This document shows, one piece after another, positions 35,018-41,895 of a stretch of DNA of 41,895 nt (positions within the stretch are counted from its first letter, which is position 1; each line of letters begins with the position of its first letter). The position numbers and the translations under genes are program-made. Source of the DNA: Lachnospiraceae bacterium (GTDB taxonomy: Bacteria > Bacillota > Clostridia > Lachnospirales > Lachnospiraceae); assembly GCA_021770785.1 (NCBI GenBank), contig JAETQH010000037.1:1-41895 (forward strand). Reading direction: 5' to 3'. The notes under the pieces are model-generated. The model was not told the origin of the DNA and did not search any database. It saw nothing but the letters and a program-made list of their open reading frames with translations.

Positions 35018-35698
35018 ATGGAAATACTAAGATGTGAAGGTATCAGAAAAGTCTATGGAACCGGGGATAGTCAAGTGGTGGCATTAGATCATATTGATTT
35101 ATCCGTGGAAAAAGGAGAATTTGTAGCGATTGTAGGGGCGTCCGGTTCAGGGAAATCTACGCTTTTACATATTCTGGGCAGCGTGGATAAACCCACAGAG
35201 GGAAAGGTTGTGATAGAGGAAACCGATATATCCAAAATGAACCGGACGCAAGCTGCAATTTTCAGACGCAGGAAAGTCGGACTTGTCTATCAGTTTTATA
35301 ATCTTATTCCAACACTCACTGTCCGGGAAAATATCCTTATACCGCTTATGTTGGATAAAAGGAAACCGAATAAGGACTATTTTGAGCAGGTTGTAAACGC
35401 TTTGGGTATTGCCCCCAAATTAGACTTTCTTCCCAATCAATTATCCGGCGGGCAGCAACAGCGGGCAGCGATTGCCCGGTCTTTGATATATCGCCCGGCT
35501 CTTATGCTGGCCGATGAACCGACAGGAAATCTTGACCGGAAAAACGGGGAAGAAATTATAGATATGTTGAAATTATCAAACCGTAATCTCAAACAGACGA
35601 TACTTTTAATTACCCATGATGAAAAGATTGCTTTGGAAGCAGATCGCATTATAACGATAGAAGATGGGCGTATTATCAGCGATCAGAAACGGAGGTAA
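35018..35698 (+). CDS. ABC transporter ATP-binding protein (MacB/BceA-like)
   Basis: The 226-residue ATPase has Walker A GASGSGKST (about residues 40-48), Q-loop YQFYNLIP, signature LSGGQ (142-146) and Walker B LMLADEPTG (Asp166, Glu167). This type (LolD/MacB/BceA) powers FtsX-like permeases that export or remove antimicrobial peptides such as bacitracin or lantibiotics. It lies between the two-component genes and the permease. The start is after AGAAAGGAG. Confidence 0.94.
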   Translation: MEILRCEGIRKVYGTGDSQVVALDHIDLSVEKGEFVAIVGASGSGKSTLLHILGSVDKPTEGKVVIEETDISKMNRTQAAIFRRRKVGLVYQFYNLIPTLTVRENILIPLMLDKRKPNKDYFEQVVNALGIAPKLDFLPNQLSGGQQQRAAIARSLIYRPALMLADEPTGNLDRKNGEEIIDMLKLSNRNLKQTILLITHDEKIALEADRIITIEDGRIISDQKRR

Positions 35699-35703
35699 TC
35701 ATA

Positions 35704-37905
35704 ATGTGGAAAGATTATTCTGTAGGATTTATCAAAAAGAACAGGGCTTCCAGTTTATCCGTTATTGTAGCTGCTTTTATATCTGCTCTGTTTCTCTCCT
35801 TATTATGCTGCCTGTTCTTTAATTTCTGGTGTTATGAGATTGAGCGGATTGCATTAGAGGAGGGGGAGTGGCAAGGACGTATCGCGGGAACATTTGACGG
35901 GGACGTTGTATCAGCTATCCGAAATTTTGCAAATGTAGAAAAAGCTGAAATCAATGAGGACTTATCTGAACATCAGAATATTGTGATTGATATTTATTTT
36001 CAGAACATGAGGACAATATACCAGGATATGCCATTGATTGCGGGAAAGCTGGGGGTGTCAGACAGTGCGGTGTCTTATCACGAACTGCTTTTATCAAGAT
36101 ATCTGATACATGACCCGCAGGACGCAGAACCGCCATTGTTGGTAGCGTTCTATCTGGTAATTCTTATTTTGGTATCAATTTCTCTGATTTGGATTATACA
36201 CAATTCTTTTGCGGTATCCATGAATACCCGTGTTCATCAGTTTGGTATCTTTTCCAGTATAGGAGCAACACCGGGGCAGATTCGTACTTGTTTGTTGCAG
36301 GAGGCGGCGGCTCTGTGTATTGTGCCGATTCTGGCTGGGAGTTTTGCCGGAGTTATGCTCAGTTTTGGAATAGTACAGGTTATAAATAGGCTTGCATCCG
36401 GAATGTCCGGGCGGCATGAAGCTGTTTTTATATACCACCCATTTGCTTTTGTAATTACAATTCTGGTTGCTGTCCTGACAGTGTTCCTTTCGGCATGGCT
36501 GCCTGCAAAGAAACTCAGCAAATTGACACCGCTTGCGGCGATACAGAATACAGGAGAATTGCAGCTTAAAAAGAAAAAAAGTTCCCGCATTTTATCTATT
36601 TTATTTGGAATGGAGGGAGAGTTGGCGGGAAATGCACTAAAGGCGCAGAAAAAAGCCTTACGGACTTCTACGCTTTCATTGACGCTTTCCTTTTTGGGAT
36701 TTACATTGACCTTGTGCTTTTTTACTCTTTCGGGCATTAGTACAAATTACACCTATTTTGAGAGGTATCAGGACGCCTGGGATGTCATGGTAACGGTAAA
36801 AGATACCAACATAGAAAATTTTGCGTCAGAGGAAGAAATTTCAGGAACAGATGATGGAACCAACAATATTATCTATCAGAAAGCAACTGCACTCAGCATT
36901 GTCCCGGAAACAAGTATCAGTGATGAAGTAAACGGGTTGGGCGGGTTAGAAACGGTAGCCGGAAATTCTATCCGTACAGCAGAGGGATTTTATTATATTC
37001 AAAGTCCTATCGTCATTATGGATGATAATAGTTTTATGGAATATTGCGAGCAGAACGGTATAGAACCAGATACGACAGGAAGTATCGTATTAAATCGTAT
37101 TTGGGACAGCATAAACAGCAATTTCAGATACAAAGAATATATTCCATACCTCTCAGGAGAACAAAATACAATCACTCTACAAAATATAAGCCAGACCGGG
37201 AAGGTTGTAACAATTCCGATACTCTGCTTTGCACAGGAAGCGCCGCTTTTAAGAGAAGAATATGATAATTACGCATTGGTTCAGTTTATTCCGCTTTCTG
37301 TTTGGAATCAGATGGAAGAAATGATAGGTAACGCTGAAACAGATACATATATTCGCGTACTGGCAAAGGAGGGTGTAACGCTTTCTGAATTAAACCTGTT
37401 AGAGGAGGAACTTTCGCAAATTATTGGACAAAATTATACTTTTGAGATTGAAAACCGGATTCAAGAAAGATTAGACAATGATAGCATTTTGAATGGATAT
37501 ATGCTGATTATCGGAAGTTTATGCGTTCTACTTGCTTTAATTGGACTGGCAAACGTATTTTCCAACACGTTAGGTTTTATACGGCAAAGAAAGAGAGAAT
37601 TTGCAAGATATATGTCTGTTGGAATGACACCGGAGGGGATGAGAAAAATGTTCTGTATTGAAGCACTTGTCATTGCAGGACGTCCCATTCTGATTACGCT
37701 GCCGCTTACAGTATTGTCTGTAGGTTTTATGATAACAGCAAGCCATCTGAAGCCAATGGAATTTCTGGTAGAAGCCCCGATTGTTCCAATCGTTATATTT
37801 TGTCTGGCAATCTTCGGTTTTGTGGCACTTGCATATTACCTCGGCGGCAAAAAAATAATGCAAAGCAGTTTAGTTGAGGCATTGCGAAGCGACTATACGA
37901 TATAG
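35704..37905 (+). CDS. FtsX-like ABC transporter permease
   Basis: The 733-residue permease has an N-terminal membrane helix (about 17-40), an extracytoplasmic part, a set of helices (about 147-265), then another helix (about 325-345), a large outside domain (about 346-600) and final helices. Two FtsX domains seem present, unlike the ten-helix BceB plan, so it may be MacB-like or VraG-like. It is probably induced by, and gives tolerance to, a cell-envelope peptide. It starts five bases after the ATPase stop with CGGAGGT before it. Confidence 0.9.
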   Translation: MWKDYSVGFIKKNRASSLSVIVAAFISALFLSLLCCLFFNFWCYEIERIALEEGEWQGRIAGTFDGDVVSAIRNFANVEKAEINEDLSEHQNIVIDIYFQNMRTIYQDMPLIAGKLGVSDSAVSYHELLLSRYLIHDPQDAEPPLLVAFYLVILILVSISLIWIIHNSFAVSMNTRVHQFGIFSSIGATPGQIRTCLLQEAAALCIVPILAGSFAGVMLSFGIVQVINRLASGMSGRHEAVFIYHPFAFVITILVAVLTVFLSAWLPAKKLSKLTPLAAIQNTGELQLKKKKSSRILSILFGMEGELAGNALKAQKKALRTSTLSLTLSFLGFTLTLCFFTLSGISTNYTYFERYQDAWDVMVTVKDTNIENFASEEEISGTDDGTNNIIYQKATALSIVPETSISDEVNGLGGLETVAGNSIRTAEGFYYIQSPIVIMDDNSFMEYCEQNGIEPDTTGSIVLNRIWDSINSNFRYKEYIPYLSGEQNTITLQNISQTGKVVTIPILCFAQEAPLLREEYDNYALVQFIPLSVWNQMEEMIGNAETDTYIRVLAKEGVTLSELNLLEEELSQIIGQNYTFEIENRIQERLDNDSILNGYMLIIGSLCVLLALIGLANVFSNTLGFIRQRKREFARYMSVGMTPEGMRKMFCIEALVIAGRPILITLPLTVLSVGFMITASHLKPMEFLVEAPIVPIVIFCLAIFGFVALAYYLGGKKIMQSSLVEALRSDYTI

Positions 37906-37923
37906 CAATCTATTTCACAGGGG

Positions 37924-37949
37924 AGGAGTGGAGTTTACAATCCACTCCT
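37924..37949. terminator. Hairpin between the permease and the recombinase gene
   Basis: AGGAGTGGA (37924-37932) pairs with TCCACTCCT (37941-37949). It separates two convergent genes and could end both, but no T run follows on either strand. Confidence 0.5.
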
Positions 37950-37979
37950 AAATTAGTTCACTTTTACTTTATCTCGTTA

Positions 37980-39029
37980 TCATACATCCCTCAGCTTAAC
38001 ATATTTTGCCGCACTTCGCCTTCTGTCATCATCAATGGCAGCGTAGTGCTTTCGGGTTGTATTGACATCCTTATGTCCCAATACATCTGCTACCAGATAG
38101 ATATCCCCAGTTTCCCGGTAAAGGGAAGTACCATAGGTGCTGCGGAGCTTATGGGGGGTAATATGTTTTAAACTTGTTACCAGTTTTGAATATTTTTTCA
38201 CCAAATTTTCTACAGAACGTACGCTGATGCGTTTATTCTGGAGAGAGAGGAAGAGCGCATTGATACTGCCGTCCTCCGCAGTAATTTTCTGGCGTTCCAC
38301 CATGTATTCCAGAAGGGCAGTACGAACTTCTTCTCCGAAGTAAACAATTACTTCGGCGCCGCCTTTCCGGTGGATTTTGATACCGTTATTTTTAAAGTCC
38401 ACGTCTTCCATATCAAGTCCCACACATTCCGATACACGGATACCGGTTCCTAGAAGCAGTGTCATCAGGGCAAGGTCTCTGGTTTTTGTCTTTTCGTGGT
38501 AATGCCGCTGGCGTTCCGTAAGATTTTCCCCGGATTCCACTTCATCTAAAAGATTTGCCACCTCGTCAATGTCAAGACGGACAATGTTTTTCTCATGGAT
38601 CTTTGGCATGTCTACTTTGATGGCAGGGTCGTTCTGTATCAACTCGTTTTTAAAAAAATAGCGGTAAAAAGTGCGGAGGGACGCTAATTTCCGTTTGATG
38701 CCCCGTTCTTCGTTGGTATGCTCTTCCCCGTCTTTTTCGTAATATTTCAGGTAGGAGAGATATTCCTCAATATCCATAGGCGTAATTTCATCTAAAATAC
38801 TTAAGGGAAACTCCGTGATTTCCATTTTGGCGCAGACCGGATTGTTGGTATGCAGATATTCAAAAAAGCAGCCGATGTCGTAGGCATAGGCAATTCTGGT
38901 ACGTGAGGAAGTGGTGGGTTCAATTCCGATAAAAAATTGTTTGCAGAAGGAGGGAAGTGTCTCTAACATTTTCCGCAATTTTACCTCGTTTTTTACATTT
39001 ACATTTTCATAGTATGCTTTTTCCTTCAT
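37980..39029 (-). CDS. Tyrosine recombinase, XerC/XerD-like
   Basis: The 349-residue recombinase has a SAM-like N-terminal DNA-binding domain (about residues 30-130) and a catalytic domain with Arg198 (TGIRVSE), Lys222, His293 and Arg296 (TPHKLRSTYG), His319 (LGHK) and Tyr329 (KHYA). All catalytic residues are present. It may resolve chromosome dimers like XerD, since proteins of this form occur as host genes in Lachnospiraceae, or it may serve a mobile element. No att-like repeats were recognised. The start at 39029 has AAAGGA about 12 bases upstream. It follows the TtcA-like gene on the same strand. Confidence 0.85.
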   Translation of the reverse strand: MKEKAYYENVNVKNEVKLRKMLETLPSFCKQFFIGIEPTTSSRTRIAYAYDIGCFFEYLHTNNPVCAKMEITEFPLSILDEITPMDIEEYLSYLKYYEKDGEEHTNEERGIKRKLASLRTFYRYFFKNELIQNDPAIKVDMPKIHEKNIVRLDIDEVANLLDEVESGENLTERQRHYHEKTKTRDLALMTLLLGTGIRVSECVGLDMEDVDFKNNGIKIHRKGGAEVIVYFGEEVRTALLEYMVERQKITAEDGSINALFLSLQNKRISVRSVENLVKKYSKLVTSLKHITPHKLRSTYGTSLYRETGDIYLVADVLGHKDVNTTRKHYAAIDDDRRRSAAKYVKLRDV

Positions 39030-39096
39030 GTGAAATAGTTGTCCTTTCTTTTCATTTTTGCACATTTTCTGCCGCTTTATAATAGTTTGGTTCTTT

Positions 39097-39828
39097 TTAT
39101 TTGGGATTCCGTATTTTCTGCCATCCAGGAATACTTCCGTTTTCAATGGCGTGGAACAGACGTACCTTGGCTCCGGGGTGGTCTAAATTTATCTGGCGGA
39201 TTAATTCCTTGGCATATTGGCGTTTGGTAGTTCCGTCCATCGGACAGGGATTTTTCACAACTGGCAGCTGGTATTTGTTTTGGAAGCCCTTTACATTCGC
39301 TTCAGAAACATAAATCAGGGGGCGGATGACGGTTAATTCTGTCTGGTCTAAAAAAGTTTTCGGAGAAAAGGAGTAAAATCTTCCCTCGAAAATCATGGAT
39401 AAAAACATGGTTTCAATCACGTCATCCTGGTGATGGGCATAGGCAACCTTATTGCAGCCTAAGTCCTTTACTGCCTGGTTTAGGGCTCCTTTTCGCATTT
39501 TCGCACAGAGAGAACAGGGAGAGGCTTCCTTTCGTTCTTCTAATAAAATTTTTCCGATTTCAGTGGAAATGATCTGGTAGGGAATCTCTAATTGCCGGCA
39601 AAGCATCTGAATAGGAGATAAATCAAAATCGTCAAAGCTCAAATTTACAGTTACTGCCAACAGTTCAAATTTTTTCGGATAAAATTTTTGCAAATGGTTA
39701 AGGGCATACAGGAGAGTGAGAGAGTCTTTCCCGCCGGAAACGCCTACTGCAATTTTATCACCGTCCTCAATCATTCCATAATCGTCCACAGCGCGTCTGG
39801 TGTAGCTTAATAATTTTTGTAATTCCAT
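39097..39828 (-). CDS. TtcA-like PP-loop ATPase (tRNA thiolation family)
   Basis: The 243-residue protein has the PP-loop SGGKDS (residues 31-36) and the cysteine pattern CSLC (Cys105, Cys108) plus Cys195 in NPCPMDG, which would hold an iron-sulfur cluster as in TtcA. TtcA makes 2-thiocytidine at tRNA position 32. The exact tRNA target is not certain here, because several related thiolases exist. It is divergent from dtd, another tRNA-related gene. Length is a little short for E. coli TtcA. Confidence 0.9.
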   Translation of the reverse strand: MELQKLLSYTRRAVDDYGMIEDGDKIAVGVSGGKDSLTLLYALNHLQKFYPKKFELLAVTVNLSFDDFDLSPIQMLCRQLEIPYQIISTEIGKILLEERKEASPCSLCAKMRKGALNQAVKDLGCNKVAYAHHQDDVIETMFLSMIFEGRFYSFSPKTFLDQTELTVIRPLIYVSEANVKGFQNKYQLPVVKNPCPMDGTTKRQYAKELIRQINLDHPGAKVRLFHAIENGSIPGWQKIRNPK

Positions 39829-39888
39829 AATTTCAAAAAAACCCTTCTAGTATTCGTTTTATGTCTTTTCTATTGTTAGAAAATCGAT

Positions 39889-39941
39889 TATAATAAATCT
39901 GCCTATCATAGGTATTAGAAAATAATGTTAAATTTTTAACA
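39889..39941 (+). promoter_or_regulatory. Candidate dtd promoter with palindrome
   Basis: TATAAT (39889-39894) fits a -10 box but its -35 is weak. A 16-base palindrome, TGTTAAA-TT-TTTAACA (39926-39941), follows and could bind a dimeric regulator or form a small stem just before dtd. Confidence 0.4.
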
Positions 39942-39967
39942 ATATAGAGAAAGAAGAGTAAAAAATT

Positions 39968-40417
39968 ATGAAATTTGTCATTCAACGTGTTACAAATGCC
40001 TCCTGCACAGTGGACAGCGAAGTTACCGGAACCATCGGAAAAGGCTTCCTGGTTCTGATTGGTGTTTCTAATGAGGATACCAGAGAAATTGCCGATAAAA
40101 TGATAAAGAAGCTTATCGGGCTGCGCATTTTTGAAGATGCCGAGGGAAAAACTAATTTATCGTTAAAAGATGTCGACGGTGAATTACTGTTAATTTCACA
40201 ATTTACTCTATATGCGGACTGTCGGAAAGGAAACCGTCCTTCTTTTATTAATGCAGGAAATCCAAAGCTGGCAAAGGAATTATACGAATACATCATTGCA
40301 AAATGCAAACAGGAAATTCCTGTGGTGAATCAGGGAATCTTTGGCGCAGATATGAAAATATCTTTGCTGAATGACGGTCCCTTTACCATAGTGCTGGATT
40401 CTGCTGAAATCTGCTGA
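39968..40417 (+). CDS. dtd: D-aminoacyl-tRNA deacylase
   Basis: The 149-residue enzyme removes D-amino acids such as D-tyrosine from tRNA and so guards translation. The two cross-subunit motifs are clear: [17 protein letters not shown] and [11 protein letters not shown]. It is likely a dimer in the cytoplasm. Length is normal. An AAGAAGAG site precedes the ATG. Confidence 0.95.
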   Translation: MKFVIQRVTNASCTVDSEVTGTIGKGFLVLIGVSNEDTREIADKMIKKLIGLRIFEDAEGKTNLSLKDVDGELLLISQFTLYADCRKGNRPSFINAGNPKLAKELYEYIIAKCKQEIPVVNQGIFGADMKISLLNDGPFTIVLDSAEIC

Positions 40418-40664
40418 AAAACATCAGACCAGAGACGGCTTAGCTTTCAAAAAAGTTATGTGTTAAGGTTTTCAGTTATCGGTTAAATTATAACACGGCA
40501 GGGCAGCTGGTGGCAAGAAGTATTTATTCGCAAAACACAAGTTTAACGAATAGTTTAATCCATATTTGTTAAAATATAAATGCGATTAAATACTTATCCA
40601 AATAGCAATAATTTATCAATGCACCCACAACAACTGTTTGAACACTATTAGGAGAGATATTGTT

Positions 40665-40925
40665 ATGACAGATAATGAGTTATTACTTGCTATTTCTGAC
40701 ATCATGGACAAAAAACTGCAACCACTCAAAGAAGAAATTAAACAACTTAAACTACAAAATGAAAATATCATCATTCCAAGATTACAGAATATTGAGAACT
40801 GCTATACTTCTACATATGACCGTTATAAAAACAGCGTGGAAGATTATGAAGCTATGAAAGCAGATATACAAATTATGAAGCAGGTTATACAAGAACATAG
40901 TGAAAAATTAAAAAAGATTTCTTAA
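40665..40925 (+). CDS. Small coiled-coil protein, unknown function
   Basis: The 86-residue protein has no membrane segment and is rich in Lys, Glu, Ile and Leu in heptad-like order, especially residues about 10-40 and 55-84. It is AT-rich in codon use compared with its neighbours. The ATG at 40665 has AGGAGA upstream. An ATG at 40638 in frame lacks a ribosome site. No known family was recognised. Small proteins of this shape are common in Lachnospiraceae. Confidence 0.6.
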   Translation: MTDNELLLAISDIMDKKLQPLKEEIKQLKLQNENIIIPRLQNIENCYTSTYDRYKNSVEDYEAMKADIQIMKQVIQEHSEKLKKIS

Positions 40926-40933
40926 AAAATTCC

Positions 40934-40996
40934 CGCCTCCAGGGTGAACTATATTTTAGACCGATACCTACTTAATTCATATCACCCGGTAAGGCG
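40934..40996. terminator. Shared terminator of the coiled-coil gene and the cytidylate kinase-like gene
   Basis: CGCCT (40934-40938) and GGGTGA (40942-40947) pair with AGGCG (40992-40996) and TCACCC (40982-40987). On the - strand the stem is followed by AATTTTTT, a good intrinsic terminator for the kinase-like gene. Confidence 0.6.
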
Positions 40997-41023
40997 AGAA
41001 ATGGATTTATTTTTCAGACGGAA

Positions 41024-41656
41024 TCATTTTTTTCTGGTATCTAAAATTTCCCGATACTTCAAAATCATATCCACGCAGCCGTCAATGCCAAGCTTTCCGG
41101 CATTTAACGTCATGTCGTAACTCATGGAATCCCCCCATTTTTTGCTGGTGTAATAGTTGTAATAGCTGGCGCGCTGCTTATCCTTTTTCTGAATCATATC
41201 CTTGGCTTTATTCTCTGTGATATTGAAACGTTTGCTCACTTCTTTCATACGTTTTTCCATATCCGCATGAATAAATACATTAATACAGTCCGGATTTTCG
41301 GACAAGGCGTAGTCTGCACATCTGCCGACAATCACGCAGGATTCCTGTGCCGCAATCTTTTTAATTGTCTCAAACTGTGCTAAAAATACCTTGTGATTCA
41401 AAGGCATATCAAGAAACGGTGCAGACGAATAGCCGCTGACAGAATATGTATCCATTACCAGAGAATATAAAAAGCTGTTGGTTGGTTTTTCATCATGGTT
41501 TTCAAAAATTTCCTCGCAAAAACCGCTCTCTTTCGCTGCGTGCTGCAGCAATTCCTTATCGTATAGTTTAATATCCAGACGCTTGGCAAGTTCTTCCCCT
41601 ACTTTTTTGCCGCCGCTTCCAAATTCACGTCCGATCGTATAGATTTTGTTTCCCAT
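41024..41656 (-). CDS. Cytidylate kinase-like family protein
   Basis: The 210-residue protein has a P-loop near the N-terminus (GREFGSGGKKVGEELAKRL), CVIVGRCADYAL in the centre and a lid-like RFNITENKAKDMIQKKDKQRASYY. It belongs to the cytidylate kinase-like family rather than the standard Cmk that often lies beside rpsA. A nucleoside monophosphate kinase role is likely, but the substrate is unproven. ATG 41656 is preferred over an ATG at 41680 because AGGGGA lies just before it. Confidence 0.88.
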   Translation of the reverse strand: MGNKIYTIGREFGSGGKKVGEELAKRLDIKLYDKELLQHAAKESGFCEEIFENHDEKPTNSFLYSLVMDTYSVSGYSSAPFLDMPLNHKVFLAQFETIKKIAAQESCVIVGRCADYALSENPDCINVFIHADMEKRMKEVSKRFNITENKAKDMIQKKDKQRASYYNYYTSKKWGDSMSYDMTLNAGKLGIDGCVDMILKYREILDTRKK

Positions 41657-41779
41657 ATAAAATCCCCTGCCTTTCTGCAATCTGCAAACGTTGTGTAAAA
41701 TGATATGCTATGTTGCAGATACTAAGATTATGTTTCATTCAAAAAATAGTTATATAAACTTATGAATGATGATAAACTA

Positions 41780-41807
41780 ATTATACTATATTTTCAGCAA
41801 AATGCAA
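41780..41807 (-). promoter_or_regulatory. Candidate promoter of the cytidylate kinase-like gene
   Basis: On the - strand there is TTGCAT (41802-41807), a 16-base spacer and TATAAT (41780-41785). It would leave a 5' leader of about 115 bases. The remainder of the right end to 41895 is AT-rich and shows no gene. Confidence 0.45.
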
Positions 41808-41895
41808 AAGAATTAATTGAAATTTACCGTTTTTTTATAATATTTTAATACAATTTATCGCAAATCCCGCAATATTTTCTCGAAATATTCTGGTA

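Noticed and set aside
33098..37905. Bacteriocin biosynthesis cluster
   Set aside because: No precursor peptide, modification enzyme or processing peptidase was found nearby. The genes fit sensing and resistance only.
37980..39029. Recombinase as the integrase of a mobile element carrying the ABC module
   Set aside because: No flanking direct repeats, tRNA gene or other element genes were seen. It sits beside TtcA-like and dtd genes and looks like a host Xer protein, so mobility remains unproven.

Overview
The window looks like chromosomal DNA of a spore-forming Clostridia member, most likely a Lachnospiraceae gut anaerobe. This is inferred from gene content: rsmD-coaD-ylbJ synteny, the Prp protease beside L27 with a cleavable N-terminus, LexA boxes of the Gram-positive type, RecU, YqeK-RsfS, and a short HisG paired with HisZ. 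It is mostly dense, co-directional housekeeping DNA on the + strand. No rRNA, tRNA or CRISPR array was seen.

Layout. Positions 1-147 are the 3' end of a group II intron (domains V and VI). Positions 148-599 hold no recognised gene but contain a long palindromic RNA-like element. Positions 600-5660 carry rsmD, coaD, a coiled-coil gene, ylbJ (- strand), pepD and an M23 peptidase. Positions 5723-10036 carry RNA-modification and repair genes: an RsuA-type pseudouridine synthase, a YgiQ-type radical SAM protein, an RluA-type pseudouridine synthase and recU. Positions 10033-15440 are a histidine operon (hisZ-hisG-hisD-hisB-hisIE) with a near-perfect promoter and an 8-bp-periodic operator candidate. 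Its last gene is a three-domain fusion whose HisF/HisA-like barrel has lost catalytic residues. Positions 15455-20896 carry an acyltransferase, a small membrane protein, the paired radical SAM/DUF2344 genes and an RNase E/G.

Positions 21089-25681 hold an envelope cassette (uppP, an MBOAT acyltransferase, an SGNH-type partner and a broken MATE transporter). It lies between the RNase gene and rplU, which are usually close neighbours. Positions 25678-30296 are the conserved rplU-prp-rpmA-obgE-yhbY-nadD-yqeK-rsfS block with an L21-leader-like region and a structured rpmA-obgE spacer. Positions 30457-31624 are the divergent lexA/yneA SOS pair with several LexA-box candidates. Then come a small HAD-like protein and plsC.

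Positions 33098-37905 are a response regulator, histidine kinase, ABC ATPase and FtsX-like permease module of the antimicrobial-peptide-sensing type. An internal control region lies before the ABC genes. The right end has a Xer-like recombinase, a TtcA-like ATPase, dtd, a small coiled-coil protein and a cytidylate-kinase-like gene.

The most noteworthy points are the degenerate barrel fused to HisIE, the his operator repeats, the palindromic element before rsmD, the overlapping operator/hairpin before the ABC genes, and the possible sigma-E promoter of ylbJ. No wholly new multi-gene system is evident.
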